Origin: M30B19 sp041688615 | Lineage (GTDB): Bacteria > Planctomycetota > Planctomycetia > Pirellulales > Pirellulaceae | Reading direction: 5' to 3' | DNA length: 23,426 nucleotides | Assembly: GCA_041688615.1 (NCBI GenBank) | Contig: JBDNHU010000424.1 | Location: 1 to 23,426, forward strand | In this document: positions 6,827 to 13,647 of the stretch, piece by piece | How the letters are laid out: each line of letters begins with the position of its first letter | Numbering within the stretch: position 1 is the stretch's first letter | The notes under the pieces: model-generated | The model's database searches: none | Told to the model about the DNA's origin: nothing | Seen by the model: the letters and a program-made list of their open reading frames with translations, nothing else | Position numbers and translations under genes: made by a program

Positions 6827-8266
6827 ATGATCACGGGTAAAATTTAAAGCAAAATCGACAAGATCTGGGACTCGTTCTGGACCGGTGGAATCTCCAATCC
6901 GCTGGAAGTGATGGAACAGATCACCTACCTACTTTTCATCAAAAGCTTAGACGACCTGCAAACGCTGGCAGAAAACAAAGCCAACCGCACCAACAAACCG
7001 ATGGAGCGCCGGACGTTCCCGGAAGGCAAGGACGATAGGAAGCGTCCGTACGAAGACCTTCGTTGGTCGCGGTTCAAGCACTTCGAGCCTAAGGAAATGT
7101 TCGAAGTCCTGGCCGAGCACGTCTTTCCGTTTCTGCGAACGCTGGGCGGTGATGGTTCGACCTATGCCCACCACATGAAAGACGCCCGGTTCACCATCCC
7201 GACGCCGGCGCTGTTGGCCAAAGTCGTTGACTTGATCGACGCGGTGCCGATGGAGGATCGCGATACCAAAGGCGACTTGTACGAGTACATGCTGGGCAAG
7301 ATCGCCACAGCGGGCCAGAACGGCCAGTTTCGTACGCCTCGGCATATCATCCAGTTGATGGTCGAAATGACGTCCCCGATCCCAAGCGACGTGATCTGCG
7401 ATCCGGCTTGTGGCACCGCTGGCTTTCTGGTGGCGGCGGGCGAATACATGCGTGAAAAACATCCCGAAGTGCTGCGTGCTGCGAAATTGAAAAAGCACTT
7501 TCATGGCGACATGTTCCACGGCTTTGACTTCGACAGCACCATGCTGCGGATCGGCAGCATGAACATGCTGCTGCACGGCGTAGAGAATCCCAGCATCGTC
7601 TACCGTGATTCGTTGGCCCAGGAACACGGAGGCGAGGAAGAACGGTACTCGCTGGTGCTGGCTAATCCGCCGTTCGCTGGCTCGCTGGATTACGAAAGCT
7701 GTGCCAAGGACTTGTTGCAGATCGTTAAGACGAAGAAGACCGAGTTGCTGTTTCTGGCCTTAATCATTCGCCTGCTGAAGCCGGGCGGACGAGCAGCCGT
7801 GATTGTTCCGGATGGTGTGCTGTTTGGTTCGTCGACGGCGCACAAGACGCTGCGGAAGATGATCGTCGAGGATCAGAAGCTGGACGACAAGCGAACGGAG
7901 TTGTTACCGCCCCAGAAGCAAGGCCCCGCGCCGACGGTGAAGCTGACCAAGGACGAACACGCCAAGAACAACTTGCAGGACATCGTCGCGAAGTGGCGAG
8001 AGTTTCATCAGCCGATGGGCGTTAGCCCCGGTTCCCGCACGCTGAAAACCGGGGCTAACGCCCATCGGAAACCGGGTTTCAGCGATCGGACGGCGGAGAG
8101 TTTTTGCGTGCCGAAGTCGGACATCGTCGAGCAAGGTTACGACCTGTCGATCAATCGTTACAAGGAAGTCGACCACCGCGCCCCGTTTGAAATATTCGAT
8201 CAGTTGCAGAGCATTGAGAAGAAGATTAATGCTGGCATGAAGCAATTGCGAGGGATGCTGAAGTGA
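6827..8266 (+). pseudogene. hsdM: Type I restriction-modification methylase subunit HsdM, damaged
   Basis: The N6-adenine methylase core is clear: GQFRTPRHIIQLM, motif I DPACGTAGFLVAAGEYM and motif IV LANPPFAGSLD. The natural start is ATG 6827 (MITGKI), but codon 7 is TAA (6845-6847), after which SKIDKIWDSFWTGGISNPLEV continues in frame exactly as in the family. Translation could only restart at GTG 6905 or ATG 6908, losing 26-27 conserved residues. Further on, VEDQKLD joins directly to DKRTELLPP. Family members carry roughly 45 residues there (the SMPSGVFKPY...FFTKT...WFYD block), so an in-frame deletion is inferred. Near the end a palindromic repeat (8012-8068) is inserted without shifting the frame. 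No HsdS follows. Probably inactive. The 243 bp before it hold no gene; TATACT at 6770 could be a -10 box. Confidence 0.85.
8012..8068. repeat. Palindromic (REP-like) repeat inserted inside hsdM
   Basis: A perfect 22-bp inverted repeat, 8012-8033 with 8047-8068 (core gggcgttagccccggtt), and a 13-nt loop. Translated, it gives MGVSPGSRTLKTGANAH between family-like sequence WREF and RTAESFCVPK, so it is an insertion into the coding region that keeps the frame. A related copy lies just after the gene. Confidence 0.85.
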
Positions 8267-8274
8267 ATAATCAG

Positions 8275-8331
8275 CCGCACGGCATTAGCCGCGGTTCCCA
8301 GGCATTGAAAACCGGGGCTAACGCCCATCGG
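8275..8331. repeat. Second REP-like repeat, downstream of hsdM
   Basis: The right arm 8310-8331 is identical to the right arm of the copy inside hsdM. The left arm 8275-8296 pairs with about five mismatches, so this copy is degenerate on one side. Same arm length and nearly the same spacing. It starts nine bases after the hsdM stop. Confidence 0.8.
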
Positions 8332-8362
8332 CTAATGGGGGTAACTTTACTAGACTATTTTT

Positions 8363-8390
8363 GTCAGAAAAACAGGTGTCTTTTTCTGAC
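8363..8390. promoter_or_regulatory. Inverted repeat upstream of DUF6088 gene, probable autoregulatory operator
   Basis: gtcagaaaaa (8363-8372) and tttttctgac (8381-8390) form a perfect 10-bp inverted repeat with an 8-bp spacer, 17 bp before the ATG of the DUF6088 gene. AbiEi antitoxins are known to repress their own promoter through inverted repeats, which fits the position. It could alternatively act as a weak hairpin terminator. Confidence 0.55.
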
Positions 8391-8407
8391 GAGATGAAAG
8401 GTAGAAA

Positions 8408-9026
8408 ATGGATGAAAACATAGGAAAACGCCTATTGAAACGCATTGGTGGCGGCGGTCGTGGTTCTGTCTTCATGCCGAACCACTTTTCTGACATTGCC
8501 CCCCGGACGGCGATCAACAAGGCATTGTCCCGATTGGCGGCATCTGGCAGCATTCGGCGACTGGCGCGAGGCGTCTACGACTACCCGATCGTGGATCCAC
8601 TGTTAGGTGAACTGTCGCCGACGATCGAAGCGATTACCAAGGCGTTGGCTCAACGCGACCGCATTCGGCTGCAACCCTCTGGGGCGTACGCGCTCAACTT
8701 ACTTGGCCTGTCCGAGCAGGTTCCTGCCAAGATCGTGTTCCTGACCGAGGGCGAATCTCGCACGATGAAGATCGGGCCGATGACGATCCAGCTTCGCCGC
8801 ACGACGCCTCGCAACATGGCGACGGCGGGGTGATTGAGCGGTTTGATCATTCAGGCCTTTCGCTCGCTAGGCAAAGACCATGTGACACAGGCGCATCGAC
8901 AAACTGAAGGCCAAGATTCCGTTAAAGCAGCGACAGCAACTGCTCAAAGACCTTGCCCTGGCGCCCGCGTGGATGCATCCGATCTTTCACGAATTGGCGG
9001 AGCCGCAACCACAAAAAGGCGACTAA
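8408..9026 (+). pseudogene. DUF6088 / AbiEi-like antitoxin, stop and frameshift
   Basis: The intact part (8408-8830) reads as a winged-helix DUF6088 protein, related to AbiEi type IV antitoxins: ALSRLAASGSIRRLARGVYDYP, LQPSGAYALNLLGLSEQVP and AKIVFLTEGESRTM. Homology continues through a TGA at 8831-8833 (CGA to TGA would restore Arg): LSGLIIQAFRSLGKDHVTQ. Near 8899 the frame shifts. A lost dinucleotide in catatcgac would explain it, after which DKLKAKIPLKQRQQLLKDL and PAWMHPIFHEL follow to TAA 9024-9026. The usual partner AbiEii nucleotidyltransferase is absent. The ribosome site aaaggtag lies before the ATG. Lying between hsdM and hsdR, it was probably cargo of the restriction locus. The truncated 141-residue product keeps the DNA-binding half and might still repress. 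Confidence 0.75.
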
Positions 9027-9686
9027 TTCATTCAAGGCGTTTTTGCCGGATTCGTCGCCGGTGAATTTGGTGACGGAAAAGGAAACCGAAGGTCGCGTTT
9101 ATTTGTCGACTTACCCGACGATCATGGGCATGATCAACGAAACCAAAGAAGGGCAGAAGCGGTTTAGTGTGGGGCACTTTGATTTGATCGTGATCGACGA
9201 AGCTCACCGGAGCGTGTTTCAAAAGTATCGAGCGATCTTTGATTATTTCGATTCGTTGCTGGTCGGACTGACGGCAACGCCCAAGGATGAGGTTGACCGT
9301 AACACTTACGGGTTGTTTGATCTGGAAGATGGTGTGCCGACCGACGCTTACGATTTGGATTTGGCGGTTTCGGATGGTTTTCTGGTTCCACCCAGGGCGG
9401 TTTTGGTGTTTTTGTTCGGTCGTTGGTGGGGCTGGATCGAAGTGTTGCCAAGACGCTGTTCGGAGAATTCTTGGCGGGGTCGGATTACAATTCGAATCAG
9501 ATCGAGTTTATCAATTTGATCATCAATCAATTGGTCGAACACGGGATCGTGGATGTGTCATTGCTGTACGAATCGCCATTCACGGACGTCGCCCCACAAG
9601 GGCCTGACGCAATCTTCACGGCAAGCCAAATCGACCGCATCCAAAGGCTGCTAGAAGACATCCGAGCCACAGCAATCGCGGCGTAG
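9027..9686 (+). pseudogene. hsdR: Type I restriction endonuclease subunit HsdR, two fused fragments
   Basis: Frame 1 from about 9027 gives FLPDSSPVNLVTEKETEGRV, then FDLIVIDEAHRSVFQKYRA (helicase motif II, DEAH) and LLVGLTATPKDEVDRNTYG (motif III), ending at DGFLVPPRAV near 9400. A different frame then gives FVRSLVGLDRSVAK, FGEFLAGSDYNSNQIEFINL and LLYESPFTDVAPQGPDAIF to TAG 9684-9686, which is the family's extreme C-terminus. Missing are the N-terminal nuclease domain, helicase motif I and the whole second RecA domain. The join is abrupt and out of frame. The left edge abuts the DUF6088 gene's stop, so HsdS and the HsdR N-terminus were lost by deletion. Non-functional. Confidence 0.85.
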
Positions 9687-9711
9687 TCGTTCGGGCAATA
9701 TGCCGCTATCG

Positions 9712-9756
9712 AAAGCGTTTTGAAACTTTTCAATAAGAGTTTCAAAACGCTTTTTT
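9712..9756 (+). terminator. Second copy of the tRNA-Leu terminator hairpin
   Basis: The 15-bp arms at 9712-9726 and 9739-9753 are perfect and are followed by T residues. One base differs in the loop compared with copy 1. It now lies behind the hsdR remnant and may terminate transcription of the restriction locus. Confidence 0.75.
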
Positions 9757-9785
9757 CGTGCCTTTTAGTGCTGTTTCCAGGCTGT

Positions 9786-9960
9786 TTAGTGCGGTTTTTG
9801 TGCGGTTTTGGTTTCGGCCAGTTTCGCTTCGATTTCGCCTGGTTTTGAAATTTGTGCAGCACTTATGCAGCGTGCTGTGAAAGCGGGTTCAGCTGCGGCG
9901 GCGGCAATATCGGCGTCCGACACCATCGCGTAATGACGTAAGGCGACCGCTGTGCTGTTG
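9786..9960 (-). pseudogene. Second tyrosine-integrase 3' end remnant
   Basis: Only the last 58 codons remain, beginning NSTAVALRHYAMVSD (with the tyrosine nucleophile) and ending in KTAQKPH. Compared with the copy at 4702 it has His-free changes such as KTAQKTH to KTAQKPH at the end. Homology breaks at 9960, within the GNS motif, so the truncation point differs from that of the first copy. Confidence 0.8.
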
Positions 9961-10651
9961 TTCAAGACGTTTGTTCGAGAAGAATGGATGTGGCGCACTG
10001 GACGAGTGTCCCTCTGATGTTCTGGTTTCTAACCGCGTGTTTCAGTTGCAGGTTCAATCTGGGCCGCTTAGTGCTGTGGTGTTTGGCAATATTCGATCAG
10101 TTGCGGAATCGCTCGCCGGCAACCGTCAACGGTTTTGTAAGCCTTACCGTTCAAGTGTAATTCTTCAGTCATCCGCTGCTACAACGCACCATGGAAATAG
10201 GAAGCCGGTTTCATTGGGAACCCCTTGGTTTGAGAAGGAAACGTCACGCAAAATAAAAAGTTAACTCCAAATCATTGAACGAAAATCTATCAATCATGCG
10301 CGGCACTCGCCACATCCCATTTGGTAACCTTCACCTGGACATGCCTTCCAATTGTTAGCTGGAGAAACGGCGATTCGCAACATTGTTGATATCTTAGTTT
10401 TGTCATGAATCAACACCGCATTCGACGCGTTAAGTCTTCAGCATTACGACTGGCCACGTCTTTCCATCGCCTGGTGCCTCGAAGGCGTTTTTCACATTGA
10501 TCTTCCCAAATTCCACAACACACTCATCGACTGGATTCTCTTCGAAAAGTGGTTTGGTTTGGTGTCCCTATAGCAAGAAAAGCAAGGATTTTTATTCCAT
10601 GTTAAAATCCTGGCGTAGGGCAATCACACATTTTTTGGGAATCAGTTAACG
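9961..10651. other. Gene-poor, probably degraded island DNA
   Basis: No recognisable gene. A plus-strand ORF 9971-10264 has no family features. On the minus strand a 34-codon ORF at 10068-10172 (MTEELHLNGKAYKTVDGCRR...) has a plausible composition but no clear ribosome site. A further minus-strand fragment at 10430-10567 is listed separately. Lower GC and the lack of long frames suggest decayed cargo of the older element. Confidence 0.45.
10430..10567 (-). pseudogene. Short protein-like remnant, unknown family
   Basis: Reading the minus strand from just after a TAG to TAA at 10430-10432 gives about 45 codons with protein-like composition, including NPVDECVVEFGKINVKNAF and APGDGKTWPVVMLKT. 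There is no start codon near the upstream end, so it looks like the C-terminus of a lost gene. Family not recognised. Confidence 0.3.
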
Positions 10652-10975
10652 ATGAAAAATGATAACGTTAGCGAACGTGTCAAGAACGCAGTCGAAGTCG
10701 TATATGACTGTACAGTCCTATCCAAAGGACTGTTCAATGCGATCGATTTGAACTTATTGCAACTTAGAAGGGATGACTTCCTCCCTTCGATTGAGTCGCG
10801 AAATCTGTTTGACGAAATAATGAATAGGCGGGAAAAGCTCATTGGCAGCAAGCCGTCAGAATCTGCATCAAGAGGATGTCGGGACTGGAATGAGCACTGG
10901 AACGGATTAGACACTGATGTTCAATTTTGGTTCAAGAAGAAGATTTGGGAGCTTTTTGACTCGGTGAGTGAATAA
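10652..10975 (+). CDS. Orphan small hypothetical protein
   Basis: 107 residues starting MKNDNVSERVKNAVEVVYDC. It is rich in charged residues and probably helical, with a Trp-rich end (RDWNEHWNGLDTDVQFWFKKK). No signal peptide or membrane segment. I do not recognise a family. No strong Shine-Dalgarno precedes the ATG, and the flanking DNA looks degraded on both sides. A hairpin at 11024-11043 lies about 50 bp after the stop. It may be a genuine cargo gene of the older element, or a fragment. Confidence 0.45.
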   Translation: MKNDNVSERVKNAVEVVYDCTVLSKGLFNAIDLNLLQLRRDDFLPSIESRNLFDEIMNRREKLIGSKPSESASRGCRDWNEHWNGLDTDVQFWFKKKIWELFDSVSE

Positions 10976-11023
10976 CGAACTGATGCGTCCCCAAAATTCT
11001 TAAAATTTGAAAATGGGTTTCCC

Positions 11024-11043
11024 ACTGAGCAAACTTGCTCAGT
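11024..11043. other. 8-bp hairpin before IS256 transposase
   Basis: actgagca (11024-11031) and tgctcagt (11036-11043) pair perfectly around a 4-nt loop. No T tract follows, so it is a weak terminator candidate. It may instead belong to the end of the IS element, 52 bp before the transposase ATG. Confidence 0.35.
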
Positions 11044-11094
11044 CGGAAAGTCTCAAGTTTTAGACAACGCTTAGTAGCCGTTGAGGAGACCACC

Positions 11095-11823
11095 ATGAAT
11101 GAGTTTAGTTTGTTTGGTGAGCTGGAGCAAGTTTCAGATAGCGAAGCTGGTAAGGTATTTCGGGTCTTTATTCGCGGCCATGTTCGCGACTTGATTTGCC
11201 GCGTGATGGCCCAAGAGGTTAGCCTGCTTTGCGGCCCGAAACATCTGCCTACCGGCGGTGACAAATTCCGCTCGGGTAGCAGCACCGGGCGGATTCAGAT
11301 GGACGGCAAACGTGAAGAAATTATTCGCCCTCGCGTCAGGCAGCGAACATCAGGCAGCGAACATCGGATGGTGGCAGCGAAGAAGTGATCCTGCGGAGTT
11401 ACGAATCGGCCAGTGATCCCAGCGAACTTCATGCTTCGATTCCCGCCGCACTCAAGGCTGGCGTCAGCACTCGCCAAGCCGCAAATGTCGTTGGTGAAAC
11501 TGACGGGACCTGTCGCTCGAATGTGTCGCGATTGCGGCAGGGAGTGGGGCGTCAGCTTATTGAGTACCAACGCGGTCGTGAATTCGTTTCGCAACACGCG
11601 TCGCAAACTGGGGCATGTGACGCGTTTTCGGACCGAGACGGAGCAAGCGTCACGTTGGCTATCGTTCTCGCTATTAGAAGTGGAGAAAGGGTTCCGTCGT
11701 ATATCCGGCCACCGCGATCTAGGCGCGTTGGTCAAAGCCCTCCAGCGGAAACCTGAACCTGAACCTGAAGCTGAACCTGAAGCTGAACCTAAGGCCTTGG
11801 CTTTGGAGTCGAAGACGGGATAG
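11095..11823 (+). mobile_element. IS256-family transposase remnant (frameshift and core deletion)
   Basis: ATG 11095 has a strong ribosome site (gaggag, 11082-11087). The N-terminal part (VFIRGHVRDLICRVMAQEV, GREDE-like KREEIIRPRVRQR) is intact to about 11351. A 14-bp tandem duplication then throws it out of frame, and the true sequence resumes in another frame (EVILRSYESASDPSELHAS, GVSTRQAANVVGETDG). At about 11555-11565 it jumps to LLSTNAVVNSFRNTRRKLGH, the C-terminal region, finishing ISGHRDLGALVKALQRK and a PE-rich tail. About 200 residues, including the first two catalytic acids, are deleted. The third acid, normally Glu in STNAxEN, reads Val here. IS256 mutator-type transposases use a DDE mechanism, so this one is dead. 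I could not identify terminal inverted repeats. Confidence 0.85.
11338..11365. repeat. 14-bp tandem duplication breaking the transposase frame
   Basis: aggcagcgaacatc occurs twice back to back (11338-11351, 11352-11365). Removing one copy restores RVRQRTSDGGSEEVILRSYE in one frame. Confidence 0.95.
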
Positions 11824-12259
11824 CCCATCCATCGCGGGCGAAGAATCTTGTAAGTCAATCCAAGAATCATTAACCTACACAATATTCAGAAAACACCAAC
11901 CTTTTCAACAATTATTCGGACATCCCCTCGTGTTTTCACGAGTCTCTTATCGTTTCTTGCCGGGAGAATAGCGTTTCTCTTCTGAAATAGCTCCCGTGAT
12001 ATCGGTCGCCGGCCAAATCTAGCGAAGCGGTCGTCCTTAGCCACTGTGCCCTGTCACTCTATTCAGGCTAATTTGTCACTCTAGTCAGGCTAATTCTTCA
12101 AGAACCTGCGAAGCCTGGTAAACCTATGCCGATTAAGTGGACTGGTCCTGAAATCCGCAGTAGTTCGGCAAGTGCAATTTCCTGTGTTGTAATACCGGTA
12201 ACAACCGAAGTAACAAAGGAATGGGCAGCCGAATTAAGCTATTTGGGAGTGACCACACG
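11824..12259. other. Intergenic stretch between IS remnant and PDZ-protein gene
   Basis: No coding sequence seen. It includes the probable right end of the IS remnant, a 22-bp tandem repeat (12052-12095) and the leader of the gene at 12260. This is a plausible place for the right border of the accessory region, though no third copy of the tRNA 3' end is present. Confidence 0.5.
12052..12095. repeat. 22-bp tandem repeat, two copies
   Basis: tgtcactctattcaggctaa(tt) at 12052-12073 is followed directly by the same sequence with t to g at one position (12074-12095). Confidence 0.85.
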
Positions 12260-13483
12260 ATGAAAATCCGATTTCAACTTCACTTGCTGAACCTACTTCT
12301 TGCGGCAGCCACGTTTTCGCTGGCGATGACCACACCTGGGCAAGCTTACGCAATTCAAGATCGGGGCTCGTTTGGAAACGGAACGATACTCAAGCGTCTT
12401 TTTGGCAACGATCGTTCCGATGCCGAGAAAAAGGACAAGAAAAAGGACAATGGTGCGGAAACTCTGGCAAAAGATCTGGCTGAAAAAGAAAAGAAGCTGG
12501 CCCAACGAAGCCGAGAAATTTTCGAAGCCACACGGGAGCAAATGCAGCGCGATGCCGAACGAGTCCAGCAAAAGTTGAAGCAATCGTTTGGGGGATCCAT
12601 CGGCGACAATCCGAACACCGACCCGAGTGGTAGTGCCGCGAAAACGAATCCAACATTAGTCAATGCGTCCAACAGAAACAATGTACCGATTGGTCAAACG
12701 GGACCAGGCATATCAAGCGTGCTTGAATCCACTAGACAACGCAATCGACTTGGCAATCCAGACGCCGTTGATGTCCCTCAAAATCCGCTAAGCATCGGAC
12801 CGAAAAATCAGCCTCGCATCCGCCCTGAAACGACACCAACAGACGGTTTTAGTCAAACCGACCCTACTTCGCAAACGTTTGGAATTCTTGCCGATCCGAA
12901 TTACAAGGGCAAAGGAATTCGCGTTCAAAAAGTCACCAAAAATTCGCTTGCTCAGTCAATCGGTATCCAGCCAGGCGATGTGCTTCAAAGCATTGCTGGC
13001 TTGGACTTGAATGAGGTAGCGGATATCGACGGCATCTCGCGAGTGCTGCAAGCGGACGATCAATTCGAAATCTACTTCACCCGAAATGGAAGTTCGGCTT
13101 CCAAAATGATGACATTCAACGGCCCTGTGGCGTCAACCTCAGCATCAACCGCTAAAGATGATGCTGCGATCGTCGACTTCCCGACTACACCGGAAATTCA
13201 ACGTTCCTGGGCAGGCACGTCGAACAACGCTCAAACCATTGGAGATAACAAAAGTCGCGTGACCGTCAGTAATGTCTCGACTGCCAATGCCGCACCAGCG
13301 GAACAAAGAGTTCAACAGCTAGAACAATCGCTACGCGCACAGCAGGAAATCATTCGGCGACTGGAGCGGGAAATCGATCAGCTTAAATCGAAGGCAGACA
13401 ACCGCCAGGAAATGACCCCACCCAATCCGAACCTTCAGGCACCGCTGCCTGAATTGGAATTAGATCTAACACCACCGAAATAA
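12260..13483 (+). CDS. Secreted PDZ-domain protein with coiled coils
   Basis: About 407 residues from ATG 12260, chosen because gggag lies 10 bp upstream and because it places a typical signal peptide (MKIRFQLHLLNLLLAAATFS..., cleavage after GQAYA) at the N-terminus; an ATG at 12221 would bury it. A lysine/glutamate-rich helix spans about 55-115 (AEKKDKKKDN, then EATREQMQRDAERVQQKLKQ). A Ser/Asn/Pro-rich linker follows, then a PDZ domain at about 208-290 (GIRVQKVTKNSLAQSIGIQP, GDVLQSIAGLDL), and a C-terminal coiled coil (QRVQQLEQSLRAQQEIIRRL). PDZ domains bind C-termini or scaffold. No protease domain is present, so this is not an HtrA. Likely exported to the periplasm. Function unknown. Convergent with cysNC. 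Confidence 0.8.
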   Translation: MKIRFQLHLLNLLLAAATFSLAMTTPGQAYAIQDRGSFGNGTILKRLFGNDRSDAEKKDKKKDNGAETLAKDLAEKEKKLAQRSREIFEATREQMQRDAERVQQKLKQSFGGSIGDNPNTDPSGSAAKTNPTLVNASNRNNVPIGQTGPGISSVLESTRQRNRLGNPDAVDVPQNPLSIGPKNQPRIRPETTPTDGFSQTDPTSQTFGILADPNYKGKGIRVQKVTKNSLAQSIGIQPGDVLQSIAGLDLNEVADIDGISRVLQADDQFEIYFTRNGSSASKMMTFNGPVASTSASTAKDDAAIVDFPTTPEIQRSWAGTSNNAQTIGDNKSRVTVSNVSTANAAPAEQRVQQLEQSLRAQQEIIRRLEREIDQLKSKADNRQEMTPPNPNLQAPLPELELDLTPPK

Positions 13484-13647
13484 GGTCGACCGGAACAAGC
13501 TCAGCCCAACTTCGAGATTGGCGTAAAGCGACGGCTGTTCCGCTCACCCGCCCAGCGTTACACGCAAACATTCGCCGGCAACCTTCCCAAAAGACCGTTG
13601 CAGGTACGCAATCAAGAGTGGCATCTCCTGGGTTGGCCAACCTTGGC

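Larger units (their letters stand above)
9702..9960. repeat. 259-bp direct repeat, copy 2
   Basis: Same length as 4618-4876, about six substitutions. It starts with the seven-base tRNA-Leu 3' end (gccgcta), carries the same terminator hairpin, and ends within a second integrase remnant at ctgttg9960, where unrelated sequence begins. It lies 15 bp after the hsdR stop. Interpreted as the junction between two stacked integrations at tRNA-Leu. Confidence 0.9.

Noticed and set aside
6947..7627. 226-residue minus-strand ORF, His- and Arg-rich
   Set aside because: Antisense shadow of the clearly coding hsdM.
9971..10264. 97-residue plus-strand ORF after repeat copy 2
   Set aside because: No family features, no ribosome site, and composition unlike neighbouring genes.
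12221..12259. Upstream ATG for the PDZ protein
   Set aside because: It would bury the signal peptide and has a poorly spaced ribosome site.
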